From a bacterium (GTDB lineage Bacteria > CG2-30-53-67 > CG2-30-70-394): a DNA stretch of 23,080 nt. Location of the stretch: the NCBI GenBank assembly GCA_024278555.1, contig JAJRSX010000058.1, positions 1 through 23,080 of the forward strand. The letters are read 5' to 3'. Positions 1 to 6,059 of the stretch are shown here, in pieces. The notes beneath the pieces were generated by a model, which was not told where the DNA came from, searched no databases, and worked only from the letters and a program-made list of their open reading frames with translations. The translations under genes were made by a program, and so were the position numbers. Numbering within the stretch: position 1 is the first letter of the stretch; the number at the start of each line of letters is the position of its first letter.

Positions 1-234
1 CAGATCGTCGGGGCCAACCTCCTCTTCCTCCTCCTCTTCCTCTTCACCGTCCAGGGGTTCGGCCTCCTCTCCCACCTGCTCCACCGGGCGCGGGTGCCGG
101 TGTTCCTGCGCGGCCTCCTCTACGCCCTGCTTCTGGTCTCCATCCAGCTCTACCCGCTCATCGCGGTGGCTGGCCTGGTGGAGGGGTGGCTCGACGTGCG
201 CCATTTGCGGCGCGGTGGCGACAAGGCGTCGTAG
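1..234 (+). CDS. DUF2232 membrane protein, C-terminal end (partial)
   Basis: The reading frame is open from the first base and ends at TAG (232-234), giving 77 residues of a longer protein. It shows a Leu/Phe-rich membrane helix (about residues 7-20), a basic turn with HRAR, a second hydrophobic helix (about 38-62), and a polar tail ending HLRRGGDKAS. The pattern (helix, QGFGLLSHLLHR, FLRGLLYALLL, then WLDVRHLRR) matches the C-terminus of DUF2232/YybS-type integral membrane proteins, whose function is unknown. From memory, in Geobacter-like genomes this gene lies between rpsR and rplI. No rplI follows here, because a transposase element starts 48 bases downstream. The family call is from pattern recall, not a search. 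Confidence 0.6.
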   Translation, partial: QIVGANLLFLLLFLFTVQGFGLLSHLLHRARVPVFLRGLLYALLLVSIQLYPLIAVAGLVEGWLDVRHLRRGGDKAS

Positions 235-282
235 CCCCGTGGAGCGCGAGCCCAAAGACCACGCGCCTTGCCCATGTGCCAA

Positions 283-1198
283 GGGTCAGGTCTTGTCTTG
301 CCACATTTACCGGTTCACTACCCGGCTGATCGTCGTGTAGTGGAGGCCGAGGTGGTCGCCGATGGTTTTGAGGGTGTAGCCGTGGATGAGGTGGGCATCG
401 CGGATCCGTTGGTTGCGCTCCGCGCGACTCGCCGTCTCGATCCCGGTAAAGAGGTCGGCGGGCGTCGGCCGGTCGACACGACGCTGCTCCCGGGGAACCT
501 CTTGGAGATTGGCTCCACCCCGGAGGAGGGGGGATAGGCGTTCCAGAAAGGCTGCACCCCCCAGGACAATCTGGCCCCGCACGCTCGCCCACGGGCTCGC
601 CTTCCCCACCCCCTCACGCACGAACCGGCAGTACTGCGCCCGTGCCTCGGGACGCGACCGACCGAACTGGCCCAGCACCCAGTCCGTCTGCAACCACGGG
701 GGGCTCTTGCATCGACCGGCGGTGGCCCGATAGCTGCTCCAACGGTAGCGGTCCGCCGAGGCCACCATGGCGGCGCGCACCGGGTTGAGCACCACATAGC
801 GGCACACCTCCAGGAGGTAGGGCTGCTCCTCCACGAGGATCGACTTGTATCGACCCTGGAAGAGGTGCCCCACGTGGTCGTGTCGCCGGTTGAAGCGCTG
901 GGTATAGACGCCGTTGAGCTGGCGCATGCCCCGTGAGAGGTTGGCTTCCGGGGTCTCGATGAGCAGGTGGTAGTGGTTGTCCATCAAACAGTAGGCGTAG
1001 CACCGCCACCTAAACCGTTCGACGATGGACGCCAAGAGGTCGACGAAGCCCTGCCGGTCACCGTCGTCTGCGACAATCGCCATGCGGCCATTGCCGCGCG
1101 CGGTGACGTGGTAGACCGCCCCAGGAAACTCGATCCGCAAGGGTCGCGCCATGGCGCCAGTCTGCCGGCGGAAATGTGGCAAGGCAAGACCTGACCCC
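283..1198 (-). mobile_element. REP-type (Y1/HUH) transposase element with terminal inverted repeats
   Basis: The element is bounded by near-perfect 26-bp inverted ends: 283-308 (starting GGGTCAGGTCTTG) and 1172-1197 (ending CAAGACCTGACCC), with one mismatch. A single transposase gene on the minus strand fills the interior. A perfect 12-bp palindrome, GCGCCATGGCGC (1146-1157), covers the transposase start codon. Ends beginning GGTCAGGTCTTG are typical flanks of solitary IS200-like/RAYT transposases. No target-site duplication is visible, as expected for single-strand HUH transposition. A miniature relative lies at 2658-2788 in the same orientation. Confidence 0.75.
307..1152 (-). CDS. REP-associated tyrosine transposase (Y1_Tnp, IS200-like)
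   Basis: This 281-residue protein is a Y1-family HUH endonuclease. The N-terminus MARPLRIEFPGAVYHVTARG is the classic RAYT opening. The HUH motif is His60-Tyr-His62 in DNHYHLL, and the catalytic tyrosine is most likely Tyr119 in CRYVVLNPVRA. The C-terminal end (IRDAHLIHGYTLKTIGDHLGLHYTTISRVVNR region) is a helix-turn-helix of the kind often appended to long RAYT proteins. The frame is open upstream to 1359, but the ATG at 1152 is chosen because it starts exactly at the conserved family N-terminus. The gene lies wholly between the element's inverted ends and all catalytic residues are present, so the copy may be active. Such enzymes mobilise single-stranded DNA of short palindromic repeats. 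Confidence 0.9.
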   Translation of the reverse strand: MARPLRIEFPGAVYHVTARGNGRMAIVADDGDRQGFVDLLASIVERFRWRCYAYCLMDNHYHLLIETPEANLSRGMRQLNGVYTQRFNRRHDHVGHLFQGRYKSILVEEQPYLLEVCRYVVLNPVRAAMVASADRYRWSSYRATAGRCKSPPWLQTDWVLGQFGRSRPEARAQYCRFVREGVGKASPWASVRGQIVLGGAAFLERLSPLLRGGANLQEVPREQRRVDRPTPADLFTGIETASRAERNQRIRDAHLIHGYTLKTIGDHLGLHYTTISRVVNR

Positions 1199-1207
1199 GG
1201 AGGGTCT

Positions 1208-2536
1208 TCATCCTTCCTGGGCCGGTTCGGAGAGCAGCCACTCGTAGGCCGGCTGAACCTGCACGCCGGGGGGGGAGGCGGGAGCAACCTGATCATGGGT
1301 GAGCACCAGCAGCCGCCGGGTTGCCCGCGGGTAGTCGCCCGCGGCTTGGGTGAGAGCACGCAGCTCGCGCCTCCTGGTGTCGGCCCCCGAGGGTTCCGCG
1401 CATACCTGGATCAGCTCCTCGCCGCCGGCGAGGTGGTGGGCGTGGAAGTCCACCTCGAACCCCTCCCGGCTCTTCACATACCCCACCTCGGCCTTGCGTC
1501 GGGTCAGCTCGTTGAACACCACCGTCTCCAGGGCCTGGCCCAGGTTCCCCCGACCGCCGATGTCAAAGGCGCCGATGAGGCCCGGGTCCACGGGATAGAT
1601 CTTGCGTGGATTGGAGTTGCGGCGCCGTTCGGACTCGCTGGCCAGGGGCACGGTGGCGATCAGAAAGGCGTCCAGCAGGTGGCCGAGCAGCGCATGCACC
1701 GCATCCTTCGCCACCCCGTGGCCCTGGGCCTTCAGGTCCTGATAGAGGCGATGGACGCTGAAGGCGCCGGCCGGATTCCGCAGACACTGGCGCGTCAACC
1801 AGCGTAGGGCCGCCACCTGCGACACGGCGTAGCGCTCCACCACGTCGCGGAAGAGCACCGTGTCCACGTAGCCCTGGAGTAGCTCGACACGCAGAGGAGG
1901 CGCCAGCCCCTGGGCCTCGGGAAAGCCCCCCTCCACGAGGTATTCGCCGAACCGTCTCTCCACCAGGGAGCGTTCCGCGCGGGTCAGGTGGGCCACCGGC
2001 TTGTCCGGCTCCTCGCCGCGGTGGCGCAGAAACTCGCGGAAGCTGAAGGGGTGGATGACGGTCTCCATCCCACGACCGCGCAGGGCGGTGTGCACCTCGC
2101 GGGAGAGCATCCGCGCCGAGGAGCCGGAGACCACGATCTCGACCCGCTCGGAGTCCACCACCCGGCGCACGAACCGCTCCCAGCCGGCGACGAGCTGGAC
2201 CTCGTCCAGGAGCCAGAGGACCGTCTCGCGTCCTCGCAGCTCCGAGTAGCGGCGGTAGTACTCCTCGAGCAGCAGGTTGAGCTGTTCGACCTCCAGGTTG
2301 GCGAGGCGGTCGTCGTCGAAGCTCACGAAGAGGGCCCGCTCCGGCGCCACCGCCTGCCGCCGCTCTCGCTGCAACTGGCGGAGGAAGGTGGTCTTGCCCG
2401 CGCGGCGCATGCCGATAACCGCATGCACCTTGCCGGCTACCGCCGGCAGCCGTGCCTCCCGCCGGGTCAGGGGCGGAGGCAACGCAGGTGCCACCGCCGT
2501 GTTGAGTTTCTCCAGGAGCACCGGATGGAGGGTCAT
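1208..2536 (-). CDS. AAA+ ATPase with DUF4143 domain
   Basis: The protein has 442 residues. Its N-terminal AAA_14-type ATPase core has a Walker A GMRRAGKTT (residues 42-50), a Walker B LWLLDE (107-112) and a sensor-like IVVSGSSA (about 134-141). The second half (about 200-370) is DUF4143-like, with RDVVERYAV, an Asn-Pro-x-Lys-x-Tyr-x-x-Asp-like NPRKIYPVDPGL stretch, and a restriction-endonuclease-fold-like VKSREGFEVDFHAHH ending. This ATPase family is widespread, frequently mobile, often found near toxin-antitoxin and REP elements, and has no settled biochemical role. The gene ends 10 bases from the right end of the full REP-type element and its start lies 122 bases from the miniature copy, so it is bracketed by related repeats. 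ATG at 2536 is the first start of the conserved region. It appears intact. Confidence 0.85.
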   Translation of the reverse strand: MTLHPVLLEKLNTAVAPALPPPLTRREARLPAVAGKVHAVIGMRRAGKTTFLRQLQRERRQAVAPERALFVSFDDDRLANLEVEQLNLLLEEYYRRYSELRGRETVLWLLDEVQLVAGWERFVRRVVDSERVEIVVSGSSARMLSREVHTALRGRGMETVIHPFSFREFLRHRGEEPDKPVAHLTRAERSLVERRFGEYLVEGGFPEAQGLAPPLRVELLQGYVDTVLFRDVVERYAVSQVAALRWLTRQCLRNPAGAFSVHRLYQDLKAQGHGVAKDAVHALLGHLLDAFLIATVPLASESERRRNSNPRKIYPVDPGLIGAFDIGGRGNLGQALETVVFNELTRRKAEVGYVKSREGFEVDFHAHHLAGGEELIQVCAEPSGADTRRRELRALTQAAGDYPRATRRLLVLTHDQVAPASPPGVQVQPAYEWLLSEPAQEG

Positions 2537-2561
2537 GGCACTACCACGATCGACGAAATGT

Positions 2562-2578
2562 GTCCTTGTGTAAAGGAC
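2562..2578. promoter_or_regulatory. Short inverted repeat upstream of the ATPase gene
   Basis: A perfect 6-bp inverted repeat, GTCCTT-N5-AAGGAC, lies 26 bases upstream of the ATPase start. It could be an operator or an mRNA leader hairpin. No convincing -35/-10 pair is visible beside it, so the role is only a suggestion. Confidence 0.25.
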
Positions 2579-2657
2579 GGATATCTATGTTTCCGGTCTT
2601 CCTGTGGGGCCAGAGTTGCGCCGTTCAACGCCGTCCTGCCCCCCGCTGCTGCCTCCA

Positions 2658-2788
2658 GGGTCAGACCGCGAGGGTCTTGTCTTGCCACATTTACCGGTTC
2701 ACCGCCCGGCTGATGGTCGCGTATCCGCAAGGGTCGCGCCATGGCGCCAGTCTGCCGGCGGCAATGTGGCAAAGCAAGACCTGACCCC
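2658..2788 (-). mobile_element. Miniature, internally deleted copy of the REP-type transposase element
   Basis: Bases 2674-2721 match the left end of the full element (290-337) and 2723-2788 match its right end (1133-1198), with a few substitutions. The roughly 795 bp in between (339-1132), nearly all of the transposase, is missing. The right half still encodes the transposase N-terminus MARPLRI and keeps the palindrome around its ATG. The outer left end is rearranged: GGGTCAG is separated from GTCTTG by extra bases. This is a non-autonomous derivative that the full-length copy at 283-1198 could mobilise in trans. Confidence 0.75.
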
Positions 2789-3038
2789 AGAGGGGGGCGA
2801 TGTCTCAATGCGAGACCGGGTGCGGAGTGGGTGGGCCGTTCCGAGACAATCTTCCGGTAAGGCTGAGGGTTGCGCCCACGGCTGGGCCATTCGGCGCAGC
2901 CACTGCGCGAGACCACGCAGTTGAGGGCCCAACCGAGGTTTTATCGCGCCTTACGCGGTTGTTGGCTACAATGAGAGAGAATGAGGATTTTCTAATAGTT
3001 ACGGCGATCACGAGGGAAAGCAGGGGGTAGGGAGGGAG
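2789..3038. other. Intergenic region upstream of the tetraheme cytochrome
   Basis: No convincing gene is seen on either strand; the short open frames here lack ribosome sites and family signatures. There is one small hairpin (GCGCA-N5-TGCGC, 2894-2908) and a more AT-rich patch (about 2960-3005), notable in an otherwise GC-rich window. Because a sigma-54 promoter follows at 3039, this stretch is the expected place for activator (enhancer-binding protein) sites, but no repeated operator motif could be identified by eye. Confidence 0.4.
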
Positions 3039-3055
3039 TTGGCACGCCAGTTGCT
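3039..3055 (+). promoter_or_regulatory. Sigma-54 (RpoN) promoter of the tetraheme cytochrome
   Basis: The sequence TTGGCACGCCAGTTGCT fits the -24/-12 consensus YTGGCACGNNNNTTGCW at every defined position, with correct GG-to-GC spacing. Transcription should start near 3065, giving an 87-nt leader before the ATG at 3153. A sigma-54 promoter implies tight control by an ATP-dependent activator. Confidence 0.88.
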
Positions 3056-3079
3056 ATAGCCCAGTCACTAACGCGAATC

Positions 3080-3127
3080 GCACCTCCCAAACGGGGAGTT
3101 GCATCTCAACCCACAGGCCCTCGGGCC
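3080..3127 (+). promoter_or_regulatory. 5' leader stem-loops of the tetraheme cytochrome mRNA
   Basis: Two hairpins lie between the sigma-54 start region and the ribosome site. The first is 3080-3102: GCA-c-CTCCC, loop AAACG, GGGAG-t-TGC. The second is 3116-3127: GGCC, loop CTCG, GGCC. They leave the strong AGGAGG ribosome-binding site (3139-3144, 8 bases before the ATG) free. Stable leader hairpins followed by a strong Shine-Dalgarno fit a long-lived, heavily translated mRNA. That role is inferred. Confidence 0.4.
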
Positions 3128-3152
3128 ACAACCTCATTAGGAGGAAGTACCG

Positions 3153-3893
3153 ATGAAAGCTCTCCTCTCCCTCACCGCCGGCGTGGCCATGGCCGCCATG
3201 CTCGCCCCCACCACCGCCTCCGCCCTGATCGACAACACCGCGCATGACTTCTCGAACGCTGCGTGGAACTTCGGCTCCGGCGAGATCTGCCGTGTCTGCC
3301 ACATCCCGCATGACACCGAGAATCCCAACCTGGTGGACGGCGCCGGCAACCCGATCGAGCTGCTGTGGAACCGCGCCCTCGACACCACCACCACCTTCCA
3401 GCCGTACGCGATCTTCTCCACCGCCTCGGCCGGCACCATGCCGACGGTGGGCCAGCCTGACGGCATCTCCAAGCTCTGCCTCGGCTGCCACGACGGTGCC
3501 GTCGCCCTCGACGAGTTCGACGCCCAGTCCGACGGCTCCCGCCGGACGACCTGGTCCGGGACCGACACCTACGTGGGTGACGTGAACCCCGAGGCCCTGA
3601 TCCCGGCGATGGGCGTTGGCGACCTGCGCCGGACCCATCCGATCTCCGTGACCTACCCGTCCGGCCTCTTCGTCCACAACAGCAGCTCCTTCTCGCCCAC
3701 CAGCCGTCCCCTCGGCATGTCCGGGACCATCGGCGACGTCCTCGACAACGGCAAGGTGCAGTGCTCCACCTGCCACGACGTCCACGCCGAGGAGGCGATC
3801 GCGGGTACGCACCTTCTCCGCCAGGCGGTGAAGCAGTCCCTCGCCACCGACGGCCGGGCCTCCTCCCTCTGCCGGACCTGCCACCTGAAGTAA
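3153..3893 (+). CDS. Secreted tetraheme c-type cytochrome, OmcE-like (candidate nanowire subunit)
   Basis: The protein has 246 residues with a Sec signal peptide (MKALLSLTAGVAMAAMLAPTT region, cleavage near ASA at 22-24). Four CXXCH heme sites lie at residues 46-50, 109-113, 204-208 and 240-244, the last only two residues from the C-terminus. Landmarks are CHIPH, LLWNRA, VGQPDGISKLCLGCHDGAVAL, a HPISVTYP block with candidate distal His, KVQCSTCHDVH and SLCRTCHLK. This order and spacing match, from memory, the OmcE filament cytochromes of Geobacter. Polymerisation is inferred, not shown. The start has AGGAGG at 8 bases. Codon use is strongly C-ending, consistent with high expression. It has its own sigma-54 promoter and terminator. 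The next operon encodes likely partners, including a larger cytochrome whose N-terminus is paralogous. Confidence 0.85.
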   Translation: MKALLSLTAGVAMAAMLAPTTASALIDNTAHDFSNAAWNFGSGEICRVCHIPHDTENPNLVDGAGNPIELLWNRALDTTTTFQPYAIFSTASAGTMPTVGQPDGISKLCLGCHDGAVALDEFDAQSDGSRRTTWSGTDTYVGDVNPEALIPAMGVGDLRRTHPISVTYPSGLFVHNSSSFSPTSRPLGMSGTIGDVLDNGKVQCSTCHDVHAEEAIAGTHLLRQAVKQSLATDGRASSLCRTCHLK

Positions 3894-3915
3894 GGATGGC
3901 TTGATCATCAGGATC

Positions 3916-3950
3916 AAGGCCCCTGTACCCTCGGGTACAGGGGCCTTTTT
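3916..3950 (+). terminator. Strong intrinsic terminator after the tetraheme cytochrome
   Basis: A perfect 14-bp stem (3916-3929 with 3934-3947), a CTCG loop and a run of five T (3946-3950) form a textbook Rho-independent terminator. A smaller stem (TTGATC-N5-GATCAA, 3901-3917) precedes it. The terminator separates the cytochrome from the NHL operon; limited readthrough would give a high subunit-to-machinery ratio. Confidence 0.93.
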
Positions 3951-4099
3951 CGTGCGCCGCCTTGACCCCAATGAGGGCAGCGTGATATCTCAGCGCGCTC
4001 GCCCGCGGCCCAAGAATGGTCGTGGGGCCTCGCGATCGGCGCTCCATTGAAGCCACAATCGCGCTCTCTCGTCTCTCCTAAAGGTTTGAGGAGCAATCG

Positions 4100-5323
4100 A
4101 TGTCCTTCGTTTATAGGTGGTCTCTGCGGCGTGGCGGTTGGCGCCGTCTCTTCCTGCTGGCGGCGGCGGTGGGTTTGGCTGGGTGCGGCACGGTCTCCCA
4201 CGAGCTCCCCACCCGCTTCTTTCCGGAACCGCCGACGCCGCCACGGATTCAGTTCCTGCAGGCGATCCGTACCTCCAACGACATCGAGCCGCACACGAAG
4301 ATGGAGGGCTTTCTCTTCGGCAACATCGAGGTGCGTACCTTCGCCAAGGTCTACAGCGTGGCGGTCCACGACGGGGTGATCTATGCCGCCGACACCCAGC
4401 TCGGCTCCCTGGTGATCGTCGACCCGATCCACCAGAAGTTCCAGGCCATCGACGACCGGGGCGAGGGGGACATGCACCGGCCGGTCTACGTCGCCATCGA
4501 CGACGAGGGGACCAAGTACATCTCCGACTATGACCGGCAGCAGGTCCTGGTCTATGACAAGCGCGACCGATTTGTCCGTGCCTTCGGCTCGAAGGAGGAG
4601 TTCAGGCCCATTGGCGTGGCGGTCTACGATGAGAAGCTGTACGTCACCGATACCAAGGATCAAGAGGTCGAGGTGCTGGACAAACGCACCGGCGAGAAGC
4701 TCGCCACCATCGGCCACCCGGGCACCGCCCCCGGGGAGTTCTACAACCCGTTGGGCTGCACGGTGGACCGGGAGGGTAATCTCTACGTCACCGATATGTT
4801 CAATGCCCGGGTGGAGAAGTTCGACTCCGATGGGAAGTTTCTCTTTACCTTCGGTCGGCGTGGCGATCGCCCCGGTGATTTCGCCCGCCCGAAGGGGATC
4901 GCGGTGGACGACGACGGCTTCATCTACGTGGTCGACTCCGCCTTCGAAAACGTCCAGATCTTCACTCCGGACGGTAAACCGGCCCTCTTCTTCGGCGGCT
5001 TCGGTGGTCCCGAGGTCCCGGGTGCCATGTGGTTGCCATCGGGGATCGTCCTTACCCAGGACGCGAAGCTGATGGAGTACTACCGGCCGCGCTTCGACCC
5101 GGACTTCGAGGTCAAGTACTTGATCCTCGTCTCCAACCAGTTCGGTCCGTCCTACATCAACGTCTACGCCCTGGGGGAGGCGCGGCCGGGGACGCCTCTG
5201 GCGGAGGGCAAGGTGCGCCAGCGGTTCAAGGAGTCGAAGGCGAAGGAGGACCTGAAGCCGTCGAGCTTCACGACGCGGCCGCAGGGGCAGGGCGCGGAGG
5301 GGGAGGCGGCGCCGGGGAAGTGA
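4100..5323 (+). CDS. NHL-repeat beta-propeller lipoprotein
   Basis: The protein has 407 residues. Its N-terminus has basic residues, a hydrophobic stretch and a lipobox LAGC with the lipidated Cys at residue 29, so it is membrane-anchored. After a proline-rich motif (FPEPPTPPRIQFLQAI) come repeated NHL/6-bladed propeller units, e.g. GVAVYDEKLYVTDTKDQEVEVLD, GCTVDREGNLYVTDMFNARVEKFD and GIAVDDDGFIYVVDSAFENVQIF. The C-terminal tail is charged (KVRQRFKESKAKEDLKP). TGAGGAG lies 6 bases before the ATG. It is the first gene of the conduit/assembly operon; the next gene starts one base after its stop. Propellers of this kind accompany Geobacter cytochrome clusters (OscD-like in the omcS-companion set), where a role in filament maintenance was reported. 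That correspondence is inference. No obvious promoter stands out between 3951 and 4099; TTGACC at 3962 is only a weak -35 candidate. Confidence 0.88.
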   Translation: MSFVYRWSLRRGGWRRLFLLAAAVGLAGCGTVSHELPTRFFPEPPTPPRIQFLQAIRTSNDIEPHTKMEGFLFGNIEVRTFAKVYSVAVHDGVIYAADTQLGSLVIVDPIHQKFQAIDDRGEGDMHRPVYVAIDDEGTKYISDYDRQQVLVYDKRDRFVRAFGSKEEFRPIGVAVYDEKLYVTDTKDQEVEVLDKRTGEKLATIGHPGTAPGEFYNPLGCTVDREGNLYVTDMFNARVEKFDSDGKFLFTFGRRGDRPGDFARPKGIAVDDDGFIYVVDSAFENVQIFTPDGKPALFFGGFGGPEVPGAMWLPSGIVLTQDAKLMEYYRPRFDPDFEVKYLILVSNQFGPSYINVYALGEARPGTPLAEGKVRQRFKESKAKEDLKPSSFTTRPQGQGAEGEAAPGK

Positions 5324-5324
5324 G

Positions 5325-5996
5325 ATGAGCCGACCTCTTGGCGCCTGGTCCTGGGTGGCTCTCCTACTCCTCGCCCTGGCGGGGTGTAGCGCGGTGGAGC
5401 GCCACCGGGCCCTCTCCCTGGTCTTCGACGGGGTGCCGCCTTTGGGTGGGGTGCAACCGCAGGAGAACAAACCGCTCCGCAACGCCCCGCGGGAGGATAC
5501 GGTCGCCTCCCTCGCCAAGGAGATGGGGGTGGAGGCCGACTTCGTCGGCCCGGTGCAATCGAAGTTCCACCGTCAGGTGGTCTACAAGCACCCCCCCTTC
5601 GCGGAGAAGCGGTGTGGTGGCTGCCACCTCCTGGCCAAGGGGAGCAGTGCCATGCCCACCGGGGTGGCCTTCGTCCTCCCGAAGCAACAGCTGTGCGGTA
5701 AGTGCCACAAGGATAAGCGGCAGGAGGCGCTCGCCTCGGCCAACCAGTGGCTCCACGCCCCGGCCCAGTACGGCGCCTGCCTCAAGTGCCACAACCCCCA
5801 CGAGAGCCCGAACCCGTACATGGCCCAGAAGGGACCGGTGCAGGCGCTCTGCTACCAGTGCCACGACCAGGCGCGCCTCACCGCCACGGAGGCCCACGCC
5901 GCCATCGGCGAGCGTGACTGCACCGACTGCCACGACCCCCATGGCAGCCAGCGGCAGTACATGCTGCTGCCGGAGGTGGAGGGGGGCACCGGTTAG
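5325..5996 (+). CDS. Pentaheme c-type cytochrome lipoprotein
   Basis: The protein has 223 residues. Lipobox LAGC puts the acylated Cys at residue 21, and five CXXCH sites lie at 97-101, 124-128, 152-156, 176-180 and 199-203. The mature N-terminus carries the motif RHRALSLVFDGVPPL, which I recognise from lipoprotein cytochromes coupled to outer-membrane porins. The second half has CHNPH and CHDPHGS patterns of NrfB/doubled-CXXCH type. The ATG lies one base after the preceding stop, so translation is coupled. With the beta-barrel gene 63 bases downstream, the most likely job is the periplasm-facing heme module that feeds electrons into or through the outer-membrane barrel. Partner identity is inferred from the operon. 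TAG is the natural stop. Confidence 0.88.
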   Translation: MSRPLGAWSWVALLLLALAGCSAVERHRALSLVFDGVPPLGGVQPQENKPLRNAPREDTVASLAKEMGVEADFVGPVQSKFHRQVVYKHPPFAEKRCGGCHLLAKGSSAMPTGVAFVLPKQQLCGKCHKDKRQEALASANQWLHAPAQYGACLKCHNPHESPNPYMAQKGPVQALCYQCHDQARLTATEAHAAIGERDCTDCHDPHGSQRQYMLLPEVEGGTG

Positions 5997-6059
5997 CCAT
6001 TCGGGGTTCTACGGATCGTCGTCTCCTTGCCGATGAGCCTTGTGGCCACCTTCCTATCC

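Noticed and set aside
283-2788. Composite transposon flanked by two REP-type elements
   Set aside because: HUH elements do not normally mobilise intervening DNA as classical composite transposons, and no target duplication is visible. The miniature copy is noted only as a derivative.
2789-3150. Small open frames and possible tRNA or small RNA in the leader region
   Set aside because: No cloverleaf, CCA end or conserved small-RNA motif was found, and the open frames lack ribosome sites.
3054-5518. Long minus-strand open frames (3054-3971 and 3914-5518) opposite the cytochrome and NHL genes
   Set aside because: They are antisense shadows created by high GC and strongly biased codons of the plus-strand genes. 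They cross the terminator and promoter and show low-complexity Gly/Arg/Val sequence with no domain signature.
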